Assembly (NCBI GenBank): GCA_007858575.1
Contig: CP042279.1
Span: forward strand, 806,001 to 870,000
Origin: Streptomyces sp. WAC08241
GTDB taxonomy: Bacteria; Actinomycetota; Actinomycetes; Streptomycetales; Streptomycetaceae
Length of the DNA: 64,000 bases
Direction of reading: 5' to 3'
Positions 37,719 to 51,393 of the stretch are shown in pieces; the stretch's first letter is position 1, and each line of letters starts with the position of its first letter. A model generated the notes under the pieces. That model was not told where the DNA came from, made no database searches, and saw only the letters and a list, made by a program, of their open reading frames with translations. The position numbers and the translations under genes are program-made.

Positions 37719-38631
37719 GTGTCCACCACGCCTTCCACCCCCTCCTCGTCCCCGAGACCGGCACCGCGCGCGTGAAGCGCGGCATGGCCGAGCAGCTCAA
37801 GGGCGGCGTGATCATGGACGTGGTCAACGCCGAGCAGGCGAAGATCGCCGAGGACGCCGGCGCCGTGGCCGTCATGGCCCTGGAGCGGGTCCCCGCGGAC
37901 ATCCGCAAGGACGGCGGCGTGGCCCGCATGTCCGACCCGAACATGATCGAGGAGATCATCGGCGCGGTCTCCATCCCGGTGATGGCCAAGTCCCGCATCG
38001 GCCACTTCGTCGAGGCCCAGGTCCTCCAGTCCCTCGGCGTCGACTACATCGACGAGTCCGAGGTCCTCACCCCGGCCGACGAGGTCAACCACTCCGACAA
38101 GTGGGCCTTCACCACCCCCTTCGTCTGTGGCGCCACCAACCTGGGCGAGGCCCTGCGCCGCATCGCCGAGGGCGCGGCCATGATCCGCTCCAAGGGCGAG
38201 GCCGGCACCGGCAACGTCGTCGAGGCCGTCCGCCACCTGCGCCAGATCAAGAACGAGATCGCCAGGCTGCGCGGCTTCGACAACAACGAGCTGTTCGCCG
38301 CCGCCAAGGACCTGCGCGCCCCGTACGAGCTCGTCAAGGAGGTCGCCGAGCTCGGCAAGCTGCCGGTCGTCCTCTTCTCCGCCGGTGGCGTCGCCACCCC
38401 GCCGACGCCGCGCTCATGCGTCAGCTCGGCGCGGAGGGCGTCTTCGTCGGCTCCGGCATCTTCAAGTCGGGCGACCCGGCCAAGCGCGCCGCCGCCATCG
38501 TGAAGGCCACCACCTTCTACGACGACCCGAAGGTCATCGCGGACGCCTCCCGCAACCTGGGCGAGGCCATGGTCGGCATCAACTGCGACACTCTCCCCGA
38601 GGCCGAGCGCTACGCCAACCGGGGCTGGTAA
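37719..38631 (+). CDS. pdxS: Pyridoxal 5'-phosphate synthase subunit PdxS
   Basis: GTG 37719 preceded by GAGG (37709-37712); N-terminus [12 protein letters not shown].. . The (beta/alpha)8 synthase is clear: [120 protein letters not shown]. It condenses ribose 5-phosphate, glyceraldehyde 3-phosphate and ammonia into PLP. About 306 residues. Frame changes near 37755 and 38396. Followed by its glutaminase pdxT after 6 bases, so one operon. Confidence 0.95.
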
Positions 38632-38637
38632 GCACCG

Positions 38638-39229
38638 ATGAGCAGCACTCCCGTGATAGGTGTCCTGGCCCTCCAGGGCGACGTACGGGAGCACCTGATC
38701 GCCCTGGCCGCGGCGGACGCCGTGGCCAGGCCGGTGAGGCGCCCCGAGGAGCTCGCCGAGGTCGACGGCCTGGTCATTCCCGGTGGTGAGTCCACCACCA
38801 TCTCCAAGCTGGCCGCGCTCTTCGGCCTCATGGAGCCGCTGCGCGAGCGCATCGCCGCCGGCCTCCCGGTCTACGGCACCTGCGCCGGCCTGATCATGCT
38901 CGCCGACAAGATCCTCGACCCGCGCTCGGGCCAGGAGACCTTCGGCGGCATCGACATGATCGTCCGCCGCAACGCCTTCGGCCGGCAGAACGAGTCCTTC
39001 GAGGCCGGCGTCACCGTCGCGGGCATCGAGGACGGCCCCGTCGAGGGCGTCTTCATCCGGGCCCCTGGGTGGAGTCGGTCGGCGCGGACGTCGAGGTCCT
39101 CGCCGAGCACGGGGGCACGTCGTCGCCGTACGGCAGGGCCGGGCGCTCGCGACCTCGTTCCACCCCGAACTCACCGGCGACCACCGCCTCCACGCCCTGT
39201 TCGTCGACATGGTGCGCGCGGCGGGCTGA
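38638..39229 (+). CDS. pdxT: PLP synthase glutaminase subunit PdxT
   Basis: ATG 38638, six bases after pdxS. Class I glutaminase of the YaaE/PdxT type: [39 protein letters not shown] (nucleophile Cys) and [16 protein letters not shown] (catalytic His and Glu). It supplies ammonia from glutamine to PdxS. About 198 residues. Frame changes near 39065 (C5 to C4) and 39135. Confidence 0.94.
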
Positions 39230-39240
39230 TCCGATCCCGG

Positions 39241-39246
39241 TAGGAT
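39241..39246 (+). promoter_or_regulatory. -10 element of yebC
   Basis: TAGGAT 46 bases before the yebC start, just after the pdxT stop; a Streptomyces-type -10 with no clear -35. Confidence 0.5.
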
Positions 39247-39291
39247 CTCTGGGGTTCGTTCAGAAAAGGGTTACGCGAAGGAGACAGGCAG

Positions 39292-40043
39292 ATGTCCGGC
39301 CACTCTAAATGGGCTACGACGAAGCACAAGAAGGCCGTGATCGACGCCAAGCGCGGCAAGCTCTTCGCGAAGCTGATCAAGAACATCGAGGTCGCGGCCC
39401 GCACGGGCGGCGCCGACCCCGAGGGCAACCCGACCCTCACGACGCCATCCAGAAGGCGAAGAAGAGCTCGGTCCCCAACAAGAACATCGACTCCGCGGTC
39501 AAGCGCGGCGGCGGTCTCGAGGCCGGCGGCGTCGACTACGCCACGATCATGTACGAGGGCTACGGCCCGAACGGCGTCGCGGTGCTCATCGAGTGCCTCA
39601 CCGACAACCGCAACCGCGCCGCCTCCGACGTGCGCGTGGCCATGACCCGCAACGGCGGCTCCATGGCCGACCCGGGCTCCGTCTCGTACCTGTTCAACCG
39701 CAAGGGCGTCGTCGTGCTCCCCAAGGGCGAGCTGACCGAGGACGACGTCCTGGACGCGGTCCTCGACGCGGGCGCCGAAGAGGTCAACGACCTCGGCGAG
39801 TCCTTCGAGGTCATCAGCGAGGCCACCGACCTGGTCGCGGTCCGCACCGCGCTCCAGGAGGCCGGCATCGACTACGACTCCGCCGACTCCAGCTTCGTCC
39901 CGACCATGCAGGTCGAGCTGGACGAGGAGGGCGCGCGCAAGATGTTCAAGCTGATCGACGCGCTGGAGGACAGCGACGACGTGCAGAACGTCTTCGCCAA
40001 CTTCGACGTCAGCGACGAGGTCATGGCGAAGGTCGACGCCTGA
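39292..40043 (+). CDS. yebC: YebC/PmpR family regulator or translation factor
   Basis: ATG 39292 follows GAAGGAGA, a strong ribosome site. Full-length family member (250 residues): [99 protein letters not shown]. One frame change near 39443. Described elsewhere as a DNA-binding regulator next to ruv genes and, more recently, as a factor easing ribosome stalling; which applies here is not shown by sequence. Ends just before a strong terminator, so separate from ruvCAB. Confidence 0.93.
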
Positions 40044-40055
40044 CACCTGCTTTCC

Positions 40056-40095
40056 GCAGCGGGCCGACGGGGACACGCTCCCGTCGGCCCGCTGC
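40056..40095 (+). terminator. Terminator of yebC
   Basis: GCAGCGGGCCGACGGG (40056-40071) pairs perfectly with 40080-40095 and is followed by GTTGT. Confidence 0.85.
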
Positions 40096-40150
40096 GTTGT
40101 CGGTGCCAGCCGATAGCCTGCTCAAACAGGAGATCGAAGAGAGGGGCGAC

Positions 40151-40715
40151 GTGCGCGTACTCGGAGTGGACCCCGGGCTCACCCGGTGCGGCGTCGGCGT
40201 CGTCGAGGGCGTCGCCGGGCGCCCCTGACCATGCTCGGCGTCGGCGTGGTGCGGACGCCCGCGGACGCCGACATCGGCATGCGCCTGGTCGGCATCGAGC
40301 GGGGCATAGAGGAGTGGATCGACCGCTTCTCGCCCGAACTCGTCGCCGTGGAGCGGGTGTTCAGCCAGCACAACGTACGGACGGTGATGGGCACCGCCCA
40401 GGCCAGCGCCGTCGCCATGCTCTGCGCCTCCCGCCGCGGCATCCCGGTCGCCCTGCACACCCCCAGCGAGGTCAAGGCCGCCGTCACCGGCAGCGGCCGC
40501 GCCGACAAGGCCCAGGTCGGGACCATGGTGACCCGGCTGCTCCGGCTCGCCGAACCGCCCAAACCGGCCGACGCCGCCGACGCCCTCGCCCTCGCCATCT
40601 GCCACATCTGGCGGGCCCCGCCCAGAACCGCCTCCAGCAGGCCGTCGCCGCCCAGAACCGCCTCCAGGAAGCGGCCGCCCGGCACGCGTCCGCAGTGAAA
40701 GGCCGAACCCGATGA
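40151..40715 (+). CDS. ruvC: Holliday junction resolvase RuvC
   Basis: GTG 40151 behind [28 protein letters not shown] carries the first catalytic Asp; [26 protein letters not shown] the Glu; [15 protein letters not shown] the final Asp pair. It cuts four-way DNA junctions symmetrically. The C-terminus has a short repeat ([18 protein letters not shown]). Frame changes near 40225 and 40622 (both C5 to C4). Its TGA overlaps the ruvA ATG (ATGA). About 187 residues. Confidence 0.94.
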
Positions 40716-41339
40716 TCGCCTTCGTCAGCGGCCAGGTCGCCGCCCTCGCCCCCACCACGGCCGTCGTCCAGGTCGGCGGCGTGGGCATGGCCCTCCAGTG
40801 CACCCCGGCGACCATCGCCGGACTGCGGATCGGCGAGGAGGCCCGGCTCGCCACCTCCCTCGTCGTCCGCGAGGACTCCTCACCCTGTACGGCTTCGCCG
40901 ACGACGACGAGCGGCAGGTCTTCGAGCTCCTCCAGACCGCCAGCGGCGTCGGCCCCCGCCTCGCCCAGGCCATGCTCGGCGTCCACAGCCCCGACGCCCT
41001 GCGCCTCGCCGTCTCCACCGGGGACGAGAAGGCCCTCACGGCCGTCCCCGGCATCGGGAAGAAGGGCGCGCAGAAGCTCCTCCTCGAACTGAAGGACAAG
41101 CTCGGCACCCCCTCGGCAGCAGCGGCCTCGTCGGCGCCCAGCGCGTCGCCTCCGGCCCCGCCCCGTGGACCGAGCAGCTCGCCGCCGCCCTCATCGGCCT
41201 CGGCTACGCGAGCCGCGAGGCCGAGGAGGCCGTCGACGCCGTCGCCCCGCAGGCCGAGGCCGCCCTCGCCGAGACCGGCACCGCCCCCGTACCGCAGTTG
41301 CTCCGGGCCGCCCTGCAGACCCTCAACCGCGCCCGCTGA
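40712..41339 (+). CDS. ruvA: Holliday junction DNA helicase subunit RuvA
   Basis: ATG 40712 overlaps the ruvC stop. OB-fold domain I ([25 protein letters not shown]), helix-hairpin-helix domain II ([37 protein letters not shown]) and a C-terminal UBA-like domain III ([21 protein letters not shown]) that contacts RuvB. About 208 residues. Frame changes near 40880 and 41117. It binds the junction as a tetramer. Confidence 0.94.
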
Positions 41340-41387
41340 CCACCCCGCCCCGCCCGGCCGGGCCGTACGAACGAGAAGGCATCCACC

Positions 41388-42486
41388 GTGAACTGGGACG
41401 ACGACACCACCGCCGAGGCACCCGACGCCGAGGCGCGCATCGTCGACGCCGCCGCCGAGGGCGACGACCAGGCCGTCGAGGCGGCCCTGCGCCCCAAGGA
41501 CCTCAGCGAGTTCGTCGGCCAGGAGAAGGTCCGCCAGCAGCTCGACCTGGTCCTCAAGGCCGCCCGGCAGCGCGGCGCCACCGCCGACCACGTCCTGCTC
41601 TCCGGCGCTCCCGGCCTCGGCAAGACCACCCTCTCGATGATCATCGCGGCCGAGATGAACGCCCCGATCCGCATCACCTCCGGCCCCGCCATCCAGCACG
41701 CCGGCGACCTCGCCGCGATCCTCTCCTCCCTCCAGGAGGGCGAGATCCTCTTCCTCGACGAGATCCACCGGATGTCCCGGCCCGCCGAGGAGATGCTCTA
41801 CATGGCGATGGAGGACTTCCGCGTCGACGTCATCGTCGGCAAGGGCCCCGGCGCCACCGCCATCCCGCTGGAACTGCCGCCCTTCACCCTCGTCGGCGCC
41901 ACCACCCGGGCCGGGCTCCTGCCGCCCCGCTGCGCGACCGCTTCGGCTTCACGGCCCACATGGAGTTCTACGACCCGTCCGAGCTCCAGCGCGTCATCCA
42001 CCGCTCCGCCGGACTCCTCGACGTCGAGATCGACCCGGCCGGCGCCGCGGAGATCGCCGGACGCTCCCGCGGCACCCCCGCATCGCCAACCGCCTGCTGC
42101 GCCGGGTCCGCGACTACGCCCAGGTCAAGGCGGACGGAGTGATCACCCGGGAGGTCTCCGAGGCCGCCCTCAGCGTGTACGAGGTCGACGGCCGCGGCCT
42201 CGACCGGCTCGACCGCGCCGTCCTGGAGGCCCTCCTCAAGCTCTTCGGCGGCGGACCGGTCGGCCTGTCCACCCTCGCGGTCGCGGTCGGGGAGGAGCGC
42301 GAGACCGTCGAGGAGGTCGCCGAACCCTTCCTCGTGCGCGAGGGCCTGCTGGCCCGCACGCCCCGTGGTCGCGTCGCCACTCCCGCCGCCTGGGCCCACC
42401 TCGGTCTGGTTCCGCCGCAGGCAGCGGGCCCGGGCGGCGCGGGAAGCGGCACGGGAACGGGACAACAGGGGCTCTTCGGGGCGTGA
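41388..42486 (+). CDS. ruvB: Holliday junction branch-migration ATPase RuvB
   Basis: GTG 41388 ([21 protein letters not shown]). AAA+ motifs: Walker [14 protein letters not shown], Walker [14 protein letters not shown], sensor 1 [21 protein letters not shown], sensor 2 [17 protein letters not shown], and the winged-helix end [20 protein letters not shown]. The last 20 residues are a Gly-rich tail ending QQGLFGA. Frame changes near 41927 and 42082 (C runs one short). The motor that drives branch migration with RuvA. Confidence 0.95.
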
Positions 42487-42650
42487 CGGTGCGGACACTC
42501 GCCCGGACCGGAACCGGGGTGCGATGCTGGACGTTGTTCCAGCGATGCGGACTCGCCTAGACTCCGCCGATGCCGCCCTTTCCGGTCGGCGCGCCCACCC
42601 CGAAGATCAGGCCGCGGGTTCTCCGCGACCGTGCGAAGGAAACCCGTCCC

Positions 42651-43119
42651 GTGAGCATCGTGACCCTCCTCCCCTTCATCGTCCTCATCGGGGCCATGTT
42701 CCTGATGACCCGCTCTGCCAAGAAGAAGCAGCAGCAGGCGGCGCAGATGCGCGACGAGATGCAGCCCGGCACCGGCGTACGCACGATCGGGGGATGTACG
42801 CCACCGTCAAGGAGATCTCCGACGAGACCGTTCTCCTCGAGGTCGCCCCGGGCGTGCACGCCGTCTACGCCAAGAACGCGATCGGCGCGGTCCTCCAGGA
42901 CTCCGAGTACAACCGGATCGTCCACGGCGACGACGACAGCGACGAGGCCTCGGACTCGGAGGCCGTCGTCCCGGACGACGCCTCCTCGCTGACCGGCGCC
43001 ACCGACGTCACGGCCGAGGACGCGCCCAAGGCCGACCTGACGAAGAGCCGGACGCGGCCGAGGCCGCGACCGAGGGGGAGAAGGACGGCAAGACCGACGG
43101 CGAGACCGACGCGAAGTAA
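42651..43119 (+). CDS. yajC: Preprotein translocase accessory subunit YajC
   Basis: GTG 42651 follows GAAGGAAA. One N-terminal membrane helix (VSIVTLLPFIVLIGAMFLM), the basic segment TRSAKKKQQQAAQMRDEMQPG, then GGMYATVKEISDETVLLEVAPGVHAVYAKNAIG, the YajC core. An acidic tail ends GETDAK at TAA 43117-43119. About 157 residues. Frame changes near 42793 (G6 to G5) and 43045. Works with SecD-SecF, which follow. Confidence 0.92.
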
Positions 43120-43254
43120 TCGCGACCGGGGACCGCGCACGCCCACCGGCGTGCGCGCCCCCGAACGGTTCCACGTCTGCGGGGATGGTCCCCACACATA
43201 CTTCGTGGCCGTCGCGCACACGTCGCGCGGCGGTTGGACAGGGAGATACGACAG

Positions 43255-45024
43255 GTGGCAGCACCGAAGAAGGGCCGAAGGCCGGCGGGGGACAGAGCCG
43301 GCCGGGCCGCGCCCTGGCACTCATCCTGATCGCCATGGTCGCGCTCACCGGCGGCATGTTCTGGTCGGGGCACACCACCCCGCGCCTCGGCATCGACCTC
43401 GCCGGCGGCACGTCGATCACGCTCAAGGCCAAGGCCGACCCCGGCCAGGAGTCGGCGGTCAACGAGACCAACATGAACACGGCGGTCGGCATCATCGAGC
43501 GCCGCGTCAACGGTCTGGGTGTCTCCGAGGCCGAGGTCCAGACGCAGGGCCGCGAGAACATCATCGTCAACATCCCTCGCGGGACGAACGAGAAGCAGGC
43601 CCGGGAGCAGGTCGGCACCACGGCCCAGCTCTACTTCCGGCCCGTCTCGCCGTCGCGGCCGCCGCGCCGGAGCCGGCGCCGACGGCCACCGGTTCGCCCT
43701 CGGCCTCGCCGAAGCCGTCCGCCTCCGCCTCCGTCCCGACCGCGGGCGAGAAGTCGGCCACCCCGACGGCCACCGCCTCCACCCAGGGCCGCGCGCTCAC
43801 CGAGGCCCTCAAGGCCCCGAGCCCGACGCCCACCGGCAGCGCCTCGCCCTCGTCCTCCGCGACGCCGAAGGCCACCGGCACCCCGCAGGCGACCCCCACG
43901 CCCGACCCCGCCACCGCGGCGCTCGAGCAGAAGTTCACCGCCCTGAACTGCCTCGACCCCAAGCAGCGCACCGCCGCCGGCCAGGGCGTCAAGCCGTCCG
44001 AGCCCACCGTGGCCTGCGGCAAGAACGCGATCGACCAGTGGGAGAAGTACCTCCTCGGTCCGGCCGAGGTCGACGGCAAGGACGTCGACGACGCCAAGGC
44101 CGCGCTCGACCAGCAGACCGGCCAGTGGATCGTGGACATGGAGTTCACGAGCGCCGGCTCGAAGAAGTTCCAGTCGATCACCAGCAAGCTCTCGCAGCAG
44201 ACCGAGCCGCAGAACCAGTTCGCCATCGTCCTGGACGGCGAGGTCGTCTCCGCGCCCCGCGTCCAGACCACGCTGAGCGCCAGCGCCCAGATCTCCGGCA
44301 GCTTCAACCAGCAGTCCGCCCAGGACCTCGGCAACATCCTGTCCTACGGCGCCCTGCCGCTCTCCTTCCAGACCCAGAGCGTCGACACCGTCACCGCCGC
44401 GCTCGGCGGCGACCAGTTGGAGGCCGGTCTGATCGCCGGCGCCATCGGCCTCGCCCTCGTGATCATCTACCTGGTCGCCTACTACCGAGGCCTGTCGCTG
44501 ATCGCCATCCTCAGCCTCGGTGTCTCCGCGCTCCTCACCTACGTGATCATGGCCCTGCTCGGCCCGGCCATCGGCTTCGCGCTGAACCTGCCGGCCGTCT
44601 GCGGCGCCATCGTCGCCATCGGCATCACCGCGGACTCGTTCATCGTCTACTTCGAGCGCATCCGCGACGAGCTCCGCGAGGGCCGCACGCTCCGCCCGGC
44701 CGTCGAGCGCGCCTGGCCGCGCGCCCGCCGCACCATCCTGGTCTCCGACTTCGTGTCGTTCCTGGCCGCGGCCGTGCTCTTCATCGTCACCGTCGGCAAG
44801 GTCCAGGGCTTCGCGTTCACGCTCGGCCTGACCACCCTGCTCGACATCGTCGTGGTGTTCTCTTCACCAAGCCGGTCATGACGCTGCTCGCGCGGACCAC
44901 GTTCTTCGGCAACGGCCACCCGTGGTCCGGCCTGGACCCGAAGCGCCTCGGCGCCAAGCCGCCGCTGCGCCGCACCCGCCGCACCACCGCCCCCGCCGGC
45001 CCTGTCGACCCGAAGGAGGCGTGA
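43255..45024 (+). CDS. secD: Protein-export membrane protein SecD
   Basis: GTG 43255 after AGGGAG; start VAAPKKG. First helix (ALALILIAMVALTGGMFW), TPRLGIDLAGGTSITLKAK, AVGIIERRVNGLGVSEAEVQTQG, a Ser/Pro/Thr/Ala-rich extracytoplasmic insert (about 43690-43920), then the P1 base domain and five C-terminal helices with GYG-type turns (LEAGLIAGAIGLALVIIYLVAYYRGL; VCGAIVAIGITADSFIVYFERIRDELREGR; DFVSFLAAAVLFIVTVGKVQGFAFTLGL). About 590 residues. Uses the proton gradient to pull proteins outward after SecA. Frame changes near 43275, 43648 and 44860. Confidence 0.93.
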
Positions 45025-45025
45025 G

Positions 45026-46104
45026 ATGTCGAAGCTCGGAGATCTCGGCGCCCGACTCCACCGCGGTGAGGTCGGCTACGACTTCATCGGCAACCGCAAG
45101 ATCTGGTACGGCCTGTCCGTCCTGATCACCATCACCGCCATCGTCGCCCTGGCCGTCCGCGGCCTCAACATGGGCATCGAGTTCCAGGGCGGCGCCGTCT
45201 TCACCACCCCGAAGTCGGACGTCTCCGTCAGCCAGGCCCAGGAGTACGCGGAGGAGGCCTCCGGCCACGACGCGATCGTCCAGCAGCTCGGCAACGGCTC
45301 GCTGCGCATCCAGGTCGGCGGCCTCGACACCGCGCAGTCCGACCAGGTCCGCGCGGAGCTCGCCAAGGACCTGAACGTCGCCGAGGACAAGATCGCGGCC
45401 GAGCTGGTCGGCCCCAGTTGGGGCGAGCAGATCGCCAACAAGGCCTGGACCGGCCTCGGGGTCTTCATGATCCTCGTGGTGATCTACCTGGCCATCGCCT
45501 TCGAGTGGAGAATGGCGGTCGCGGCGCTCATCGCCCTCATCCACGACCTCACCATCACCGTGGGCATCTACTCCCTGGTCGGCTTCGAGGTCACCGTCGG
45601 CACGGTCATCGGCCTCCTGACGATCCTCGGCTACTCGCTGTACGACACGGTGGTCGTCTTCGACTCGCTCAAGGAGCAGACGAAGGACATCACGAAGCAG
45701 ACCCGCTTCACCTACAGCGAGATGGCCAACCGCTCGATCAACGGCACCCTGGTCCGTTCGATCAACACCACCGTCGTGGCGCTCCTCCCGGTCGCCGGCC
45801 TGCTCTTCATCGGCGGCGGCGTCCTCGGCGCCGGCATGCTCAACGACATCTCGCTGTCGCTGTTCGTCGGCCTCGCGGCCGGTGCGTACTCGTCGATCTT
45901 CATCGCCACCCCGCTCGTCGCCGACCTCAAGGAGCGCGAGCCGTCGATCAAGGCCCTCAGGAAGCGCATCCTGGCCAAGCGCGCCAACGCCGCGGCCAAG
46001 GGCGAGTCCCCGGACGGACCGGACGCGTTCGACGGCGGCGCCGAGGCCGCCGTCGTCGGCCCGCGGGCCGGACGCCGGGCCGCGCCCAGGAGCACCGAGG
46101 ATGA
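45026..46104 (+). CDS. secF: Protein-export membrane protein SecF
   Basis: ATG 45026, two bases after the secD stop and behind AAGGAGG. MSKLGDLGARLHRGEVGYDFIGNRKIWYGLSVLITI, then GLNMGIEFQGGAVFTT, SWGEQIANKAWTGLGVFMILVVIYLAIAFEWRMA, ALIALIHDLTITVGIYSLVGFEVT, ILGYSLYDTVVVFDSLKEQTK, NRSINGTLVRSINTTVVALLPVA: complete SecF. As read, the frame continues into apt; one missing base near 46070 gives a TGA at 46102-46104 overlapping the apt ATG. About 360 residues. Confidence 0.93.
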
Positions 46105-46651
46105 CCACCGGGGCCCGGGACGTCACCGACCTCCTGCTCAGCCGCATCCGCGACGTGCCGGACTACCCGAAGCCGGGCGTGCTGTTCAAGGACATCACGC
46201 CGCTGCTCGCGGACCCGGAGGCGTTCGGGGCCCTCACCGACACCCTCGCCGGGCTGTGCTCGCGCACGGCGCGACGAAGGTCGTCGGCCTGGAGGCCCGC
46301 GGCTTCATCCTGGCCGCCCCGGTGGCCGTCCGCGCGGGCCTGGGCTTCATCCCGGTCCGCAAGGCCGGCAAGCTCCCCGGGGCCACGCTCCGCCAGGCGT
46401 ACGAGCTGGAGTACGGCACCGCCGAGATCGAGGTCCACGCCGAGGACCTGGCGGCGGGCGACCGCGTCATGGTCATCGACGACGTCCTCGCCACCGGCGG
46501 CACCGCCGAGGCCTCCATCGAACTCGTCCGCCGCGCGGGCGCCGAGGTCGCGGGCGTCGCCGTCCTCATGGAACTGGCCTTCCTACCGGGCCGCGCCCGC
46601 CTGGAACCGGCCCTGAAGGGCGCTCCGCTCACGGCGCTGATTCAAGTCTGA
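46101..46651 (+). CDS. apt: Adenine phosphoribosyltransferase
   Basis: ATG 46101 overlaps the secF stop (ATGA). LLSRIRDVPDYPKPGVLFKDITPLLADPEAF, KVVGLEARGFILAAPVA and the PRPP loop RVMVIDDVLATGGTAEASIELVRRAGAEV are diagnostic. About 184 residues. It makes AMP from adenine and PRPP. One frame change near 46258 (a C lost). The secDF-apt-relA order is common in actinobacteria. Confidence 0.94.
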
Positions 46652-46759
46652 TCACCTCCTGACCGATGTCACCTGTGGACATGCGGCGACGGGCGTCCGG
46701 GACTTCCCGTGGCGCCCGTCGCCGCGTCCGGGACCACGTCGCCGTACAGGAGGAACTCC

Positions 46760-47165
46760 ATGCCGCTCTCCCGCAAGCCGGTCGCCGGGGCCATGTGCCT
46801 GCTCGCGTTCGCGTTGACTCCGCTCGTCGCCGCTCCCGCCACCGCGACCCTGCCGTCCGCGGCCGGCAGGGCGGCCGCCGTCTGTGAGGGCTGGAAGAAC
46901 GCGGGCAGCGCGCCCTGAAGTGGAGCAGGGTCAGCGACGGCTGCGGCCACTTCGGGGCGAACGGCATGAAGATGTCCTACGCATGGAAGGTCTACAGGGG
47001 CGGCAGCATCTGCGTGCGGGCCAAGGGCTTCGACGCCCGCCGCAAGGAGTTCTGGTCGGCCCCCTCTGTGCCAAGAACGGCAAGATCCAGGTCGCCTGGG
47101 GCAACGTCGCGGCGAGCAAGGAGATCCTGGTCAAGGGCGGGCCGTCGCTCCTCCGCTGGAACTGA
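46760..47165 (+). CDS. Small secreted four-cysteine protein
   Basis: ATG 46760 behind AGGAGGAA. Signal peptide MPLSRKPVAGAMCLLAFALTPLVAAPATA, likely cut after ATA or PATA. The mature part of about 105 residues has four Cys (AVCEGWKNAGSA, VSDGCGHFGANG, GSICVRAKGFD, LCAKNGKIQVAWGN), suggesting two disulfides. Ends KGGPSLLRWN. Frame changes near 46912 and 47060. No family recognised. It interrupts the usual apt-relA adjacency, with its own terminator. Confidence 0.7.
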
Positions 47166-47186
47166 TCACCCCTGCTCCGACTCGTA

Positions 47187-47218
47187 GGGGGCGCTCCGGG
47201 AATCCCCGGAGCGCCCCC
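47187..47218 (+). terminator. Terminator of the small secreted protein gene
   Basis: GGGGGCGCTCCGGG (47187-47200) pairs with CCCCGGAGCGCCCCC (47204-47218), followed by GTCGTTTTC. Confidence 0.85.
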
Positions 47219-47401
47219 GTCGTTTTCCGGAGTGTCCCAGTCCGGTCGTTCGGGGCGAGGAGCGTCCGTGGCCGGATCCGTTCACTCCCCGGGCGCGTGA
47301 GCAGTGCGGGTCCGGGATCGATACCATGGCCGTTCCGGGCCTGACCGGGGACCCGGAACCTTCCCCGGAGTCCGTCCGGGGGGACCCCCAGAGGAGCGCT
47401 C

Positions 47402-49871
<2,470 letters not shown>

Positions 49872-49906
49872 CGACCGGCCGTAACGACCGGCCGCAACGA
49901 GGGCGT

Positions 49907-49954
49907 ACGAGAAGGGCGGCCCCGGTACCTGCGTACCGGGGCCGCCCTTCTCGT
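49907..49954. terminator. Strong bidirectional terminator after relA
   Basis: A perfect 22-bp stem (49907-49928 with 49933-49954) around a 4-base loop, between the convergent relA and DUF349 genes. Two copies of GTAACGACCGGCC precede it. Confidence 0.9.
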
Positions 49955-49969
49955 GTCCGTACGACGGGA

Positions 49970-51196
49970 TCAGCCGCCGAACTCCTCCAGGCCCTTCAGG
50001 GCCTGGTCGAGTAGGGCCTGGCGGCCCTCCAGCTCGCGCGAGAGCTTGTCGGCCTTGGCGTCGTTGCCGGCGGCGCGGGCCGCGTCGATCTGCTTGCGCA
50101 GCTTCTCGACCGCGTCCTGGAGCTGGCCGGTCAGACCCGCGGCACGCGCGCGCGCCTCCGGGTTCGTCCGGCGCCACTCGGCCTCCTCGGCCTCCTGGAT
50201 CGCCCGCTCCACCGCGTGCATCCGGCCCTCGACCTTGGGACGGGCGTCCCGCGGGACGTGGCCGACGGCCTCCCAGCGCTCGTTGAGGGAGCGGAAGGCC
50301 GCGCGGGCCGCCTTCAGGTCCGACACCGGGACGAGCTTCTCGGCCTCGGCCGCCAGCTCCTCCTTCAGCTTGAGGTTCTCGCCCTGCTCCGCGTCCCGCT
50401 CGGCGAAGACCTCGCCGCGCGCCGCGAAGAAGACGTCCTGGGCGCCGCGGAAGCGGTTCCACAGGTCGTCCTCGTGCTCGCGCTGGGCGCGGCCGGCCGC
50501 CTTCCAGTCCGCCATCAGCTCGCGGTAGCGGCCGCCGTGGCCCCCAGTCGGTGGAGTTCGAAAGGGACTCCGCCTCCGCGACCAGGCGCTCCTTCACCTT
50601 GCGGGCGTCTCGCGCTGCGCGTCCAGGGACGCGAAGTGGGCCTTGCGGCGCTTGGAGAACGCCGAGCGGGCGTGCGAGAAGCGGTGCCACAGCTCGTCGT
50701 CGGACTTGCGGTCGAGCCGGGGCAGGCCCTTCCAGGTGTCCACGAGCGCCCGCAGCCGCTCGCCCGCCGAACGCCACTGCTCGCTCTGGGCCAGCTCCTC
50801 GGCCTCCGTGACGAGCTTTCTCCTTGGCGGCGCGCGCCTCGTCGGCCTGCTTCGCCTTCTGGGCCCGGCGCTCTCGCGGCGCGATTCCACCGTCTCGACG
50901 AGCTTGTCCAGCCGGGCGGAGAGCGCGGCCAGGTCGCCGACGACGTGGTGCTCGTCGACCTGGTGCCGGATGTGCTCGATCGCCGCGGTGGCGTCCTTCG
51001 CCGAGAGGTCGGTGGTCCTCACCCGCTTCTCGAGGAGGCCGATCTCGACCACCAGGCCCTCGTACTTGCGCTCGAAGTAGGCCAGGGCCTCCTCCGGGGT
51101 GCCGGCCTGCCACGATCCGACGACCTGCTCACCCTCGGCCGTCCGCACGTACACGGTGCCCGTCTCGTCGACGCGGCCCCACGGGTCGCTGCTCAC
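49970..51196 (-). CDS. DUF349 repeat protein
   Basis: Start GTG 51196 (VSSDPWGRVDETGTVYVRTAEGEQVVGSWQAG) behind GAGAGG; an in-frame ATG at 51211 is less likely. After the N-terminal domain come successive DUF349 helical repeats with the pattern (A/R)xxxLxxxWKxxG/P...LWxRFxxA (WRSAGERLRALVDTWKGLP..LWHRFSHARSAF; MADWKAAGRAQREHEDDLWNRFRGAQDVF; RAAFRSLNERWEAVGHVPRD). The end is a coiled coil, LDQALKGLEEFGG. About 410 residues. Frame changes near 50535, 50615, 50820 and 50870. Function unknown; DUF349 proteins are predicted coiled-coil scaffolds. Confidence 0.83.
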
Positions 51197-51393
51197 AGCG
51201 CCTCTCACCATGATGCCGTCGCGGGGTCGTACCCCCGGGCATCGTCCACAGTTTCGGCGGGCCTCGCCCGCCTTCCGCAGCGCGGCCGACGGCCCACGCT
51301 GCACACCGCCAATCTAGGCGAACGGCGGCCCGGCTGTCCGCACTCAGCGCGACCGAGATTCGACGGCCGGCCCGCCGGTGCGGACGCGTGGGC

